Shown here piece after piece: positions 49,072 through 58,673 of a DNA stretch of 64,000 nucleotides; position 1 is the stretch's first letter; every line of letters begins with the position of its first letter. The notes under the pieces were generated by a model that saw only the letters and a list, made by a program, of their open reading frames with translations, had not been told where the DNA came from and did not search any database. This DNA is from Lachnospiraceae bacterium. GTDB taxonomy: Bacteria > Bacillota > Clostridia > Lachnospirales > Lachnospiraceae. The stretch is taken from assembly GCA_024697595.1 (NCBI GenBank), contig JAILFK010000058.1:1-64000 (forward strand), written 5' to 3'. The position numbers and the translations under genes were made by a program.

Positions 49072-49845
49072 TTACATACATGTGTATCCACCATCAACAG
49101 GTACCATAATACCAGTTACATAAGTAGATGCTGGTGATGCAAGGAAGATAGCTGCTGTATCAAGCTCGCCTTCTTCTCCATATCTCTCCTCTGGAATCAT
49201 TGTCTTAGCATTTGCCTGGAAGAAATCAGAATCCAATGTCTCCTGTGTAAGTGGTGTATAGAAGTATCCTGGGCAAATAGCATTTACTGTGATACCATAC
49301 TTACCCCACTCAGCAGCAAGCGCACGTGTAAGGTTTACAACACCACCCTTAGCAGCATGATATGGTGCAGAACCTGCAACCTTGTTTCCAACAAGACCAT
49401 ACATAGAAGCGATGTTAATGATACGACCATACTTAGCAGGAATCATAGCCTTCTTAGCCACAGCTCTTGCCACCTTGAATGTACCGAATAAATCGATCTG
49501 GCACTCATGGTCAAACTGCTCATCTGTAATATCCTCAGCTGGAGCAACCGCACCTGTACCAGCATTGTTAATTACAATATCAATACGTCCAAATTTATCC
49601 ATAACCTCATCTACCATCGCATTAACTCTGTCTGTATCTGTGATGTCACACTGAATTGGATAAGCCTCAACACCAAATGAATCTCTTAATTCCTTGGCAA
49701 CTTCCTCCAACTTCTCCATACGACGCGCGATTGGTACAATAGTAGCTCCCTGATTAGCAAGTGCCTTGGCCATCTGTACACCAAGTCCACCTGAACATCC
49801 TGTTACAATTGCAACTCTTCCCTTCAAGTCAAAATATTCTTTCAT
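49072..49845 (-). CDS. SDR-family oxidoreductase (gluconate 5-dehydrogenase-like)
   Basis: A 257-residue short-chain dehydrogenase. The cofactor loop is TGCSGGLG, the second motif NNAG, and the catalytic Ser-Tyr-Lys residues lie in NIASMYG and APYHAAKGG. The C-terminal GIMVPVDGGYT is typical of the family. Closest in feel are gluconate 5-dehydrogenases and related sugar-acid or polyol dehydrogenases, but the substrate cannot be read from the sequence. AGGAGG precedes the start. It stands alone with its own promoter, which contains a palindrome over the -10, and a strong terminator. Codon use looks like that of a highly expressed gene. Confidence 0.9.
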   Translation of the reverse strand: MKEYFDLKGRVAIVTGCSGGLGVQMAKALANQGATIVPIARRMEKLEEVAKELRDSFGVEAYPIQCDITDTDRVNAMVDEVMDKFGRIDIVINNAGTGAVAPAEDITDEQFDHECQIDLFGTFKVARAVAKKAMIPAKYGRIINIASMYGLVGNKVAGSAPYHAAKGGVVNLTRALAAEWGKYGITVNAICPGYFYTPLTQETLDSDFFQANAKTMIPEERYGEEGELDTAAIFLASPASTYVTGIMVPVDGGYTCM

Positions 49846-49890
49846 GTCCTTCTTATTCCTCCTCTAACATGTTTTAAATGACTAACCGAA

Positions 49891-49923
49891 TTACATTGTA
49901 TATGTAACTTTTAAATATTGCAA
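49891..49923 (-). promoter_or_regulatory. SDR gene promoter with palindromic operator over the -10
   Basis: On the minus strand TTGCAA (49923-49918) and TACAAT (49900-49895) are 17 bp apart. TTACAT-N5-ATGTAA (49891-49907) is a perfect palindrome covering the -10, as expected for repression. The regulator is not encoded beside it. Confidence 0.6.
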
Positions 49924-49957
49924 CAATTGTCAAAAACTTATCACTATTGATAAAAAA

Positions 49958-50692
49958 TTAACTGTTAATTATTTGACGAACCACCTCTCCAGCTATGACA
50001 AGTCCGGCTGCTCCAGGCACAAAAGACATGCTTCCAACAGGCCTTTTTCCGCCGTTTTCCCCATCTTTATCAAAATCCGTTTGCCCATTTTCCACATCTT
50101 TAATAGGTAAAGCTTCCTCCTGAGAATATACCACTGTCAAATTTTTGACTCCTCGCTTTTTTAACTCCCGGCGCATCACTCTAGCCAGAGGATCAATCTT
50201 GGTCTTATAAATATCAGCCACCATAAATCCAGCGGGATCCATCTTGTTTCCCGTACCCATGGAACTGATTACCGGCACCCCTGCCTCCTTAGCCTGCATT
50301 ATAATCTGAATCTTGGCAGTGACAGTATCCACGCAATCCACCACGAAATCGTATTTACTAAAATCAAAATCAGCGGCATTTTCAGGCAGGAAGAAACATT
50401 GATGCATATTTATCTCCACATTCGGATTAATGTCTAACATACGCTCTCTTGCCACTTCCACCTTGGATCTTCCCACAGTAGATTGAGTGGCAATAATCTG
50501 TCTATTGAGATTAGTTATATCCACCACGTCCTTATCAATCAGATCAAAAGCACCTACTCCTGCTCGCACCAAAGCCTCGCACACATAACCTCCCACTCCG
50601 CCTATGCCAAAGATAGCCACATGAGAATCATTTAATTTTTCCAATGCCTCCTGGCCTATTACCAATGCTGTTCTCTCAAATTCTTCTCTCAT
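49958..50692 (-). CDS. tcdA: tRNA threonylcarbamoyladenosine dehydratase (TcdA, E1-like)
   Basis: A 244-residue E1-like enzyme. The ATP loop is VAIFGIGGVGGYVCEALVRAG, and the motif DVVDITNLNRQ contains the usual Asp and Arg of the adenylation site. TcdA cyclises t6A to ct6A at position 37 of ANN-decoding tRNAs, using ATP. The ATG at 50692 is chosen because it follows AAAGGTG and the family begins REEFERTALVIG; the longer frame to 50752 runs back into the TraX-like gene. Acidic insertion near the C-terminus (NGQTDFDKDGENGG) is slightly unusual. It follows the TraX-like gene without a gap and is probably co-transcribed. Confidence 0.92.
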   Translation of the reverse strand: MREEFERTALVIGQEALEKLNDSHVAIFGIGGVGGYVCEALVRAGVGAFDLIDKDVVDITNLNRQIIATQSTVGRSKVEVARERMLDINPNVEINMHQCFFLPENAADFDFSKYDFVVDCVDTVTAKIQIIMQAKEAGVPVISSMGTGNKMDPAGFMVADIYKTKIDPLARVMRRELKKRGVKNLTVVYSQEEALPIKDVENGQTDFDKDGENGGKRPVGSMSFVPGAAGLVIAGEVVRQIINS

Positions 50693-50723
50693 AAAACACC
50701 TTTTCTCACAAAGAATCTCAAAA

Positions 50724-51497
50724 TTATATTCCCATATATTTACATATAACACCGAGAATCAATAGATGGACAGGATAGAATATATAGAAAAAATATTTCA
50801 TTCCTCTACCTCTTTTTCCTGTATAAAAATGAATTAAAACGACAGATAAAAAGGATGAAATCTCCAATAGATTTCCTATGGTGAGTATAACATCTCCCAT
50901 CGCCATCGCCTTCTGACGACCACGCATTCTCCCCGAATATATAACACAAATTGCGGCAATACCCAGCGCACCGTAATCAGCTCTTAAAACCTCTGATAAT
51001 ATGGCAGTTCCAACATAAATCAATATAATAAATATTTTTTTGTTTGCCTCATTGTAAAAATTTTGCCTTGGCAACACATCTTCTATAATCCACAGGGCTA
51101 AAATTGCAATTCCTAAAGTCATAAACACATTCTGATGACTCCAATCAACAAACTTTCCACTAAAAGCAAAATCGAAAGGAGCCTCACTTATAACCGCAAA
51201 CAAAAACATCCTAACCATATATGACACTCTGCTTCGAGTATAATGAAACCCCTCCACTATACAAAAGCAAAAAACCGGAAAAGCTATTCTTCCTATAATT
51301 CTAAGTACAACATCAAATACCTGCATAAATGTAACGCCTGTATCAGAATTCAGCGACAAAAGCCCAATACCGTTAGCAAACAAGTATCTTTCAACAATAC
51401 TGGCTCCAATGTGATCTACCAGCATAGTTATCAAAGCAATCATTTTAAGGCCTGTGGAGGTCAACCCCCTTTTGCCCTTGTAATAATCCAAATTCAT
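50724..51497 (-). CDS. TraX-like membrane protein
   Basis: A 257-residue protein with about eight membrane helices. It starts with GLTSTGLKMIALITMLVDHIGA, the typical beginning of TraX-family proteins, and has the conserved RIAFPVFCFCIVEGFHYTR and ISEAPFDFAF. TraX of the F plasmid acetylates pilin; chromosomal members in Firmicutes probably acylate some surface molecule, but none has a firm substrate. The ATG at 51497 follows GAGGA; a TTG one codon earlier is less likely. It ends 31 bp before the tcdA start. Confidence 0.87.
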   Translation of the reverse strand: MNLDYYKGKRGLTSTGLKMIALITMLVDHIGASIVERYLFANGIGLLSLNSDTGVTFMQVFDVVLRIIGRIAFPVFCFCIVEGFHYTRSRVSYMVRMFLFAVISEAPFDFAFSGKFVDWSHQNVFMTLGIAILALWIIEDVLPRQNFYNEANKKIFIILIYVGTAILSEVLRADYGALGIAAICVIYSGRMRGRQKAMAMGDVILTIGNLLEISSFLSVVLIHFYTGKRGRGMKYFFYIFYPVHLLILGVICKYMGI

Positions 51498-51573
51498 CAA
51501 AATCCTCGTATCTATAATTTATACATTTCACATGTAATTATTAATTGTTCGTTACAATCATCAAATCCTAACT

Positions 51574-52416
51574 TTAATCATATAATCCCGCCTTTGAACT
51601 GAGCATTCCAGTTGTCATCTCTGCCCAGGAATACTCTTCCATATAAACTCCATAGTATGAGTTTATAACCGCGGCATCACCGTCTAAAAATTTATACAAA
51701 TCGCAATCAATCATATCAGGATTTATTGCAATATAGTTATATCGCTTCTCCACAATGTCCTCGATTCCAGCCTGTCTTAAAGTCTTCATAAGAGAAACAA
51801 TAACCTTTTGCACATAACCACTCTTTCGTTTATCCCCGATGGAATCCTCCCATAGATAAGCCTCAATTTCCGCATTGGCAATTCCCACTCCCTTTTGATC
51901 CACAAGTAAAGCTAGAAGCTCTCTACTTTTACTTCTCTCAAAATTCAATTCCTTGCCATTTAATGTAGGATGAAATTTGCCAAAGGTTGTGACCTTTAAT
52001 TTTTTATCCGCCTTCTTATCTTCCACACTGGCCATCGGCAAATTACCATTTTCATCAAACTGGTTTACAGTCTCTTTTATTGCTTCCGACGACACCGGTT
52101 TCAACAAATATCCGCTGGCATGAACAGCAAAAGCTTCACTGGCAAAATCATTATAAGCTGTGACAAATATTACTTTTGTATCAGGAGAAATATCCTTGAT
52201 ATCCTTGGCCAGTTCTATTCCTGTAGAACCTCTCAATCGAATATCTAAAAAAGCATATTCCACTCCCTCATTCTTTAACTCATTCACCTTGTCAATTGCC
52301 TCAGAAGCCTTGCCAAAAGAAAAAATATTATCTTCTGGAAAAACCTGTTCTAGCGCCATTACAAGAGCACCTCTTGCCAGTTTTTCATCATCTACCGCTA
52401 TGATATTTACACCCAT
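51574..52416 (-). CDS. Response regulator, receiver plus SARP-type winged helix
   Basis: A 280-residue regulator. The receiver (1-120) has the acidic pair VDDE, phosphoacceptor Asp58 in AFLDIRLRG and the Lys of LLKPVS. The C-terminal half (about 140-230) is an OmpR/SARP-like winged helix (TTFGKFHPTLNGKELNFERS, and KRKSGYVQKVIVSLMKTLRQ). A short bacterial-transcription-activation-like tail follows (CDLYKFLDGDAA). It lies 42 bp after the LytS-type kinase, which should phosphorylate it. Such receiver-SARP proteins paired with 7TM histidine kinases are common in Lachnospiraceae. Confidence 0.88.
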   Translation of the reverse strand: MGVNIIAVDDEKLARGALVMALEQVFPEDNIFSFGKASEAIDKVNELKNEGVEYAFLDIRLRGSTGIELAKDIKDISPDTKVIFVTAYNDFASEAFAVHASGYLLKPVSSEAIKETVNQFDENGNLPMASVEDKKADKKLKVTTFGKFHPTLNGKELNFERSKSRELLALLVDQKGVGIANAEIEAYLWEDSIGDKRKSGYVQKVIVSLMKTLRQAGIEDIVEKRYNYIAINPDMIDCDLYKFLDGDAAVINSYYGVYMEEYSWAEMTTGMLSSKAGLYD

Positions 52417-52458
52417 CTAAATTCTCCTTTTTTACAATTAACTATTTATTCTCCAAAT

Positions 52459-54288
52459 TCAAATAGATTTATCTTCCAAAGGTATTGTAATTGTCACCTT
52501 GGTTCCAGCGCTTGGCTTACTGCTAATATCTATTCTAGCGCCACACATATCAGAAAGTCTTCGTCTAACATTTTCCAAACCTACATGACTCTTGTTTCCA
52601 TCACTATCATTAGTATTTGGCTTGTCAAATCCAACTCCATCATCATCAACCACTATAATAGCGTCATCATATTTACGTTTTACAGATATTCTGACAATTC
52701 CCCCGTCTTCTCTGTTTCCAACACCATGTTTAATAGCATTTTCAACTATTGGTTGAAGCGATAATGCAGGCAATTCAAAGTCCGTAAATTGAATATCATA
52801 CTCCACTTCAAGATATTCTCCTTGCCTAATCAATTCCAACTCTACATAGTGCTTAGTATGTTCTAATTCCTTGGCAAACGGAATCGGTTGATTACTTTTA
52901 AGAGAATCCATATTACCCCTGAGATACTGCGCAAAATCTCCCAATGCCTTTTGCGCCATCTGAGCATCCTCCATACAAAGCATCTGTATTGCAGTCAAAG
53001 AATTATATAAAAAATGTGGTTGAATCTGACTAAGCATTATAGACATCTGATTCTCCATTATCTGCTTTTCTAACATGTCCGCCTGCCGAATTTTTGCAGA
53101 GTACTCAATGGTTCTATATATAGTAGAAACAAATTGTATCACTGAATATAATGCTATTCCAAATTGAAATACATTGATAAGGAAAGTATGAGCCATCATA
53201 TAATGAGCCACTTCCACAATAGTGAAAAAGGCTAAAATAATATTTGCAATCATCTCTCCACTAATCTTTCCAGAATCTTCTTTATATTGATAACAATCCA
53301 AGCTCTGCATAAATGTATTAATCACAATGCCCACTAGAGCCCCGCCAGACATTATGTCTATCCAATTGTTCTCAGGCACACCACTACCAATTATATGAGT
53401 AATAATATATGCCAAAGCAAATCCAATCCATGCTATCAAAAATCCAGCTGAGATGCGAGCATATTTCTTGTTGTGAAAATGTATATACATATTCAAAAAG
53501 AAAAAGGTCACCAACATAAGTTGATTGACAGTGTCTATAAGCCCAATGGCCTTGTAATTACCCAGCATTAGGGTGATATAATCATAGTCCACGAAACAGC
53601 AAAAACTTCCAAAGAGCATCACCAGGCCACAGGAAATACTGCCTCTGGCCTCAGATCTTCGAGTTATAATAAGCACAAATGACACCATAAGGTCACCAAT
53701 TGCAAATATAAATATAGCAATGCAGATAAACATACTTACCACATGATCATTGCACCTGTCTCTCAACAAGCCATACCTAGTACCCACGCAAATCTTTTGC
53801 ATACAATCCGTTATGGTTCCATCATACTCATCCCCCGGAAGAGATGAAATTGTAATTTCTATCTTGTCATTTTTGGATATAGCTTCATCACCGAAACTAT
53901 CCCATCTCGCATCGTAATCATTTAGATTGTCATATACTGTCTCGCCATTAATTTTTGCCACTACATGCTGCTTATAAATAAACAAAAACACTCTATGACT
54001 TTCTGGTATATCCTCTGTAAAATGACCTGTCAATGTAATCTTTTTGGCATCGCCGACTGTTATTTCATCTAGATCATCAAAGGGAAAAGGTTCCCCCTTA
54101 TCCCCAAAAACATAAGTACCTTCCATGGATGCATCATACAACTCATCTTCTTCGCCCTCAGGTATCTCCACAAATGACACTATACACGATATAAGTACAA
54201 CCACAAAAATCCATGTCAATATACTATATATTAGAGATCTGACATAAAAATCAGATAGCTTGCCTACTTTTTTTCCTGCTCTTCTCAT
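52459..54288 (-). CDS. LytS/YehU-type sensor histidine kinase with 7TM input
   Basis: A 609-residue kinase. One membrane helix (about 17-40) and an extracytoplasmic domain (about 45-175) lead to seven membrane helices (about 180-395), then the dimerisation and phosphorylation region with His in QIQPHFLYNSLTAIQ and a C-terminal ATPase domain (N-box VENAIKHGVG, G-box DDDGVGF). The phosphorylation type is the His_kinase family of LytS. The input half is like that of the diguanylate cyclase at 1816. Its start lies inside the end of the HD-domain gene (38-bp overlap), and the response regulator follows, so the three form one operon. Confidence 0.9.
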   Translation of the reverse strand: MRRAGKKVGKLSDFYVRSLIYSILTWIFVVVLISCIVSFVEIPEGEEDELYDASMEGTYVFGDKGEPFPFDDLDEITVGDAKKITLTGHFTEDIPESHRVFLFIYKQHVVAKINGETVYDNLNDYDARWDSFGDEAISKNDKIEITISSLPGDEYDGTITDCMQKICVGTRYGLLRDRCNDHVVSMFICIAIFIFAIGDLMVSFVLIITRRSEARGSISCGLVMLFGSFCCFVDYDYITLMLGNYKAIGLIDTVNQLMLVTFFFLNMYIHFHNKKYARISAGFLIAWIGFALAYIITHIIGSGVPENNWIDIMSGGALVGIVINTFMQSLDCYQYKEDSGKISGEMIANIILAFFTIVEVAHYMMAHTFLINVFQFGIALYSVIQFVSTIYRTIEYSAKIRQADMLEKQIMENQMSIMLSQIQPHFLYNSLTAIQMLCMEDAQMAQKALGDFAQYLRGNMDSLKSNQPIPFAKELEHTKHYVELELIRQGEYLEVEYDIQFTDFELPALSLQPIVENAIKHGVGNREDGGIVRISVKRKYDDAIIVVDDDGVGFDKPNTNDSDGNKSHVGLENVRRRLSDMCGARIDISSKPSAGTKVTITIPLEDKSI

Positions 54289-55054
54289 AAAACTTGTTCA
54301 CTATCTCCCTAATTTGTTTAATTTGTTTGTTCGTCTCAAAGTTATTTGATTGGAAGTTCAAAAGCTTGTCATAATAGCCCTGCTCTCTAGCAACCTCCAT
54401 GCTATATGGATATATAAGTTCAAAAAATAAAGCCATATGTCCTGCCACATTGTCGATTGGTGTGTGTTTTAAATCTCGCAAAACTGCATGCTCTGCAGCT
54501 ATAGCATCCATAACACCATCGGATATTTTAGACTCCACCAATTCTGATGTGGTGACATTGTATATATCTTCTAAAGGCGTCTCTACATTTACACGAAATA
54601 TATCCACCTTGTCAGCATCTCTTAAAATGTCAGAAAACATGAGCAATCTCCCCTCCATGTCTTCTGGCAACCTGTATGCACTGTGATAATAAATTGCGTC
54701 ATGTAAAATATTAAAGAACTCCTCATCCTCTAGATTATCGAAAAATCTATCTATAAGACGTTCCTCTCCAAATAGTAACTCCACACCAAATTGAGCATGG
54801 TCAATGGATTGGCTATCCATAAAAGTATTATATCTTCTCAGCTGCTCAAACCTTCCTATATCGTGAAGCATACCACAACACCATGCCAGGTCCAAATCCA
54901 TTCCTTCTAAGCCAATACTTTTTGCAATTCTTTCGCACAGCGATGCCACCCTATATGTGTGATCCACCTTTAATTTAATCTTTGGATCACTTATATCATA
55001 ATCAGATGTATAATTCCCAAATTCTTCTATGATTTTTTGCCTATCTACCTTCAT
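54251..55054 (-). CDS. HD-domain phosphohydrolase
   Basis: A 267-residue soluble protein with an HD domain at about 30-170. The metal ligands are seen as His in KVDHTYRVA, the HD pair in CGMLHDIGRFEQ and a later Asp in FSDILRDADKVD. It probably hydrolyses a nucleotide or phosphate ester; it lacks the HD-GYP motif of c-di-GMP phosphodiesterases. Its stop lies within the kinase gene (38-bp overlap), and a diguanylate cyclase lies 64 bp upstream, which suggests nucleotide signalling. The AGGA site before its ATG is weak. Confidence 0.85.
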   Translation of the reverse strand: MKVDRQKIIEEFGNYTSDYDISDPKIKLKVDHTYRVASLCERIAKSIGLEGMDLDLAWCCGMLHDIGRFEQLRRYNTFMDSQSIDHAQFGVELLFGEERLIDRFFDNLEDEEFFNILHDAIYYHSAYRLPEDMEGRLLMFSDILRDADKVDIFRVNVETPLEDIYNVTTSELVESKISDGVMDAIAAEHAVLRDLKHTPIDNVAGHMALFFELIYPYSMEVAREQGYYDKLLNFQSNNFETNKQIKQIREIVNKFYEKSRKKSRQAI

Positions 55055-55118
55055 TTACCAATTCCTACTTGCTATATTTTCTAACTTTTAAATTGTCATC
55101 TGCTGTATATATTTGCTT

Positions 55119-56399
55119 TTATTCGCGACCGCTGTACACCTGATTACGGCCATGACTCTTGGCATAATATAAATTATCATCCGCCTTTTTCAACAGCTCA
55201 TCCCCGGAAAATTCTGGTTCTCCTTGAATCACTCCAAAACTCATAGTCATGGTTATAACATTGCCATTGCACTCGACCTTGAGCTTTCTGATTTGATTCA
55301 AAATGTCGTTTAAAGATTTAACCGCATCATCTAAATCCATCATTTCAAAGACAATCAAAAATTCTTCGCCGCCCCATCTGGCAACAAAGCCCTTGCCTTT
55401 CATCTTTTCTTTCAATACTTTTGACACAGCCTTGAGCACTTCATCTCCAGCGTCATGACCATATGTATCATTTACCTTCTTAAAGAAATCTATATCTCCA
55501 ATACAAACACAAAATGATCTGTTAGACTCCTGTGATTTCTTAATCATAAGTTTCAATCTATTGTTACCATATCTTCGGTTATTCAACTTTGTCAGGGTGT
55601 CTATCTCAACCAGCACCTGTATATTTCGTTGCATTCTTTTGGCATCCTTGGTAATCTCTCCAAGCTCGTCATCAGCATTTAACACAGCATCCACAGGTGT
55701 CAAAAAATTTCCATCTGCAACTGAACGCATAAATTTTCCAAGCGCATTTGCCCTATTTAAAATATCATTGCTAAACCTAATTGAGACCCAACAGAAGAAT
55801 AGAGCCATAATAATACATATAAAAGTCAATGGAATTATTACATGGAATGCGCTTTGCTGAACAGGCGCTGCCGGACAACATATTCCAACCATGCCATATA
55901 TGGTTCCATCCTCTAAGATTATAGGCTCGTAATATGCAAAATATGTTTTAGATCCAATTTTTACATTATTATAAAAACAACTCTCTCCGCCTTCTACCAC
56001 GTCCACATCCACCTTGGTGGCCGCCTTGGTCCCTATAAGTGGTTCACCATTTTCATCATCAAAGGATGTGATAACTCTAATATTTTTACAAAAAATAGAC
56101 ATGTCGTAATCAAAGTCTTCCTTGATTTCATCCATCTTGTCATGAGTTCTAGAAATATCACTTTTACCCTTGTACACGTTAAAAGTACCATCTTCATTTA
56201 GCTTAATTCCATACTCTCCTGGATAAGTTTCATCATAATCACCTACCACCATGGAAACCAAGGATTTCATAACCTCTTTTTCCTGATTAGCCATAGAGCT
56301 ATATACTATGGTATATGCCACTAAACAAACCACAATTACCATAACTGAAAATGATGCAATTGTAATTCTGATAAACTTCTTCTTTAGACTATTCTTCAC
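55119..56399 (-). CDS. Membrane-bound diguanylate cyclase (Cache-HAMP-GGDEF)
   Basis: A 426-residue cyclase. A membrane helix (about 10-32) precedes an extracytoplasmic Cache-like domain (to about 180), a second helix (about 185-207), a HAMP domain and a GGDEF domain (about 265-425). The active-site motif is RWGGEEF and the nucleotide-binding part is GDIDFFKKVNDTYGHDAGDE, so it should be active. I set the start at a GTG (56399): GGAGGA lies six bases upstream, and the frame to an upstream ATG at 56435 would have no ribosome site. It reads in the same direction as the HD gene (64-bp gap). Confidence 0.9.
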   Translation of the reverse strand: MKNSLKKKFIRITIASFSVMVIVVCLVAYTIVYSSMANQEKEVMKSLVSMVVGDYDETYPGEYGIKLNEDGTFNVYKGKSDISRTHDKMDEIKEDFDYDMSIFCKNIRVITSFDDENGEPLIGTKAATKVDVDVVEGGESCFYNNVKIGSKTYFAYYEPIILEDGTIYGMVGICCPAAPVQQSAFHVIIPLTFICIIMALFFCWVSIRFSNDILNRANALGKFMRSVADGNFLTPVDAVLNADDELGEITKDAKRMQRNIQVLVEIDTLTKLNNRRYGNNRLKLMIKKSQESNRSFCVCIGDIDFFKKVNDTYGHDAGDEVLKAVSKVLKEKMKGKGFVARWGGEEFLIVFEMMDLDDAVKSLNDILNQIRKLKVECNGNVITMTMSFGVIQGEPEFSGDELLKKADDNLYYAKSHGRNQVYSGRE

Positions 56400-56450
56400 G
56401 TCTCTTCCTCCAATAACAAAAAAGTCCCTCTGCAATACAAAGTCATAAAA

Positions 56451-56479
56451 ATTGTATCACAAAGAAACTTTTTTATAAA
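56451..56479 (-). promoter_or_regulatory. Probable promoter of the Cache-GGDEF gene
   Basis: On the minus strand TTTATA (56479-56474) and TACAAT (56456-56451) are 17 bp apart, giving a leader of about 45 bases before the GTG start. Confidence 0.45.
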
Positions 56480-56490
56480 TATCAGCAAAG

Positions 56491-58380
56491 CTATTTCTTG
56501 ATTCTAAGAGCTCTTGTGGCATTGATAACCGCTATAATCATCACACCCACATCGGCAAAAATTGCCAACCACATATTCGCCATTCCAAAAGCTGCCAAAA
56601 TCAAGCATCCCACCTTTATACCTATGGCAAATACTATATTTTCCTTTACTATTCTCAAAGTTTTTCTTGAAATCTTCATAGCCAGGGCAATGGACTTTGG
56701 ATTGTCATCCATAAGCACAATATCTGCCGCCTCAATTGCAGCATCGCTGCCCATGGCACCCATGGCAATTCCTATATCCGCCCTTGAAAGAACTGGAGCA
56801 TCATTTATTCCATCACCCACGAAAACAAGTTTTTCTTTCTCGAGCTTTTGGGTCATATAAGACTCAACCATATCCACCTTGTCACCCGGCAACAACTCAC
56901 TATGGTACTCATCTATACCCAATTGGGACGCCACTATCTCAGCCGTCGACTTCAAATCTCCGGTGAGCATAATGTTTTTCTTGATTCCACTAGACTTTAA
57001 TTCAGCCAAGGCTCTTGGCGCATCAGCCTTTACAACATCAGAAATCACAATGCAGCCCATATACTTATCATCGCTTGTTACATAACAAGCTGTGCCCTCA
57101 TCGTATATCCTTGGCAAAGACACCTTGAGTTCTGCCATGTATTTCTCATTTCCAACACAGACCCTATGACCATCAAGGCATCCATTTACGCCTCTGCCAA
57201 CTACCGTCTGTATGTCGGCAATCCTATCAACATCCACATCCTGCCCATTTTTATCCATATAAGCTCTTTGCAAGCTTAGACTTATTGGATGTGAAGAACC
57301 ATTTTCCACATAAGCGGCCAACTCTAATAACTTTTTTTCGGAAACATCTGAAGCAGGATAAATAGCCGTAACCTCAAACACTCCCTCAGTCAAAGTACCA
57401 GTTTTATCAAACACCATATATTTGGCTTCAGCGAGAGCCTCTAGGTAATTTGATCCTTTTACCAAAATTCCATTGGATGAAGCACATCCTATTCCTCCAA
57501 AGAAACTAAGGGGAATAGATATAACCAGAGCGCATGGACAACTTATTACCAAAAATGTCAAAGCCCTTATAATCCAATCACCCCAGTTTGCATCGCCTAA
57601 AACCAACAGACTGACTATAGGTGGAATTATTGCCAGTGCCAGCGCACTATAGCACACGACAGGGGTGTAATATCTGGCAAACTTGGTTATGAAATTCTCC
57701 GTCTTAGCTTTTTTCATGGCTGAATTTTCTACCAAATCCAAAATCTTAGAAACAGTAGATTCATCAAATTCCTTGGTTGTTTTCACCTCTATCTGACCTG
57801 TCACATTTATGCATCCACTTATTATTTCTTCACCTGCAGATGCAGTTCTCGGCACACTTTCTCCAGTGAGAGCCCTAGTGTCCAAGGTTGTATTCCCCTT
57901 TACAATGACACCGTCAATAGGCACCTTTTCACCTGGATTTACCACTATAACCGTACCAATTTCCACATCATCAGGATCTACTTTTACAATCTGTCCATCC
58001 TGGTAAATATTGGCATAATCCGGTCTAATATCCATCAATGCCGCAATATTTTTTCTACTCTTGCCCACTGCAAGTCCTTGAAATAATTCGCCTACCTGAT
58101 AAAAAAGCATAACCGCAGCTGCCTCGGTAAACTCTCCCAATGCAAAAGCTCCAATAGTAGCTACTGCCATCAAGAAATTCTCGTCGAAAACCTGCTTCTT
58201 TAATATGCCCTTCCAAGCTTTTTTTAAAACGTCATATCCAATCACAAAATAAGGCACTAGATATAACGTTCCTAAAATCAGTTTATTGAAATTCACAAAA
58301 TTATCTAGCACCACAATAAATACCAATAGCACTAGAGATATAATTATCCTGATCAAGACCTTTTTTTGCTTACTACTCAT
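56491..58380 (-). CDS. P1B-type Zn2+/Cd2+-exporting ATPase
   Basis: A 629-residue heavy-metal ATPase of the ZntA/CadA group. It has the membrane metal motif SCPCALV, the phosphorylation motif DKTGTLTEG, the SSHPIS motif of the nucleotide domain and the hinge GDGINDAP. The last membrane helix carries Asp in FADVGVMIIAV, typical of the zinc/cadmium group. The usual N-terminal metal-binding domain is absent and is encoded as the separate gene just upstream. The operon is arsR-HMA-ATPase with gaps of 32 and 42 bp. Export of excess zinc or cadmium is the expected role. Confidence 0.93.
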   Translation of the reverse strand: MSSKQKKVLIRIIISLVLLVFIVVLDNFVNFNKLILGTLYLVPYFVIGYDVLKKAWKGILKKQVFDENFLMAVATIGAFALGEFTEAAAVMLFYQVGELFQGLAVGKSRKNIAALMDIRPDYANIYQDGQIVKVDPDDVEIGTVIVVNPGEKVPIDGVIVKGNTTLDTRALTGESVPRTASAGEEIISGCINVTGQIEVKTTKEFDESTVSKILDLVENSAMKKAKTENFITKFARYYTPVVCYSALALAIIPPIVSLLVLGDANWGDWIIRALTFLVISCPCALVISIPLSFFGGIGCASSNGILVKGSNYLEALAEAKYMVFDKTGTLTEGVFEVTAIYPASDVSEKKLLELAAYVENGSSHPISLSLQRAYMDKNGQDVDVDRIADIQTVVGRGVNGCLDGHRVCVGNEKYMAELKVSLPRIYDEGTACYVTSDDKYMGCIVISDVVKADAPRALAELKSSGIKKNIMLTGDLKSTAEIVASQLGIDEYHSELLPGDKVDMVESYMTQKLEKEKLVFVGDGINDAPVLSRADIGIAMGAMGSDAAIEAADIVLMDDNPKSIALAMKISRKTLRIVKENIVFAIGIKVGCLILAAFGMANMWLAIFADVGVMIIAVINATRALRIKK

Positions 58381-58422
58381 AGGTCCATCCTCTTTTCATA
58401 TAAATTATGTAAAATATTTTTC

Positions 58423-58641
58423 CTAAACAAAAATCTGGCAGTCATCCTCAACCACCTTGCAGTTTTCAATTGCTTGAGCCATAACCGCATCCACGTCTAC
58501 TCCATCCTCGAAAACCACCTTCAACTTCAATGTCATAAAACTAATTGTTGCATCTGCAACTCCAGGAGTATTCTTTACCGCTTCCTCCATCTTTGCCGCA
58601 CAGTTTGCGCAATCCACTTCAATATCGTATGTCTTTTTCAT
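58423..58641 (-). CDS. Heavy-metal-associated (HMA) domain protein
   Basis: A 72-residue metal-binding protein. The metal site is Cys11-x-x-Cys14 (VDCANCAAK), and the ferredoxin-like fold is visible in the strands TYDIEVDC and LKVVFEDG. The ATG at 58641 follows AAGGAGG by seven bases; the longer frame adds seven residues from the ribosome site itself. It replaces the N-terminal domain normally fused to such ATPases and could deliver metal to it or regulate it. A further Cys lies near the C-terminus (EDDCQIFV). Confidence 0.92.
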   Translation of the reverse strand: MKKTYDIEVDCANCAAKMEEAVKNTPGVADATISFMTLKLKVVFEDGVDVDAVMAQAIENCKVVEDDCQIFV

Positions 58642-58673
58642 CTTACTTCCTCCTTGTAACATAAAGTTTATAA

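Noticed and set aside
54251..55054. HD-GYP c-di-GMP phosphodiesterase
   Set aside because: The GYP motif is missing; only a plain HD domain is present.
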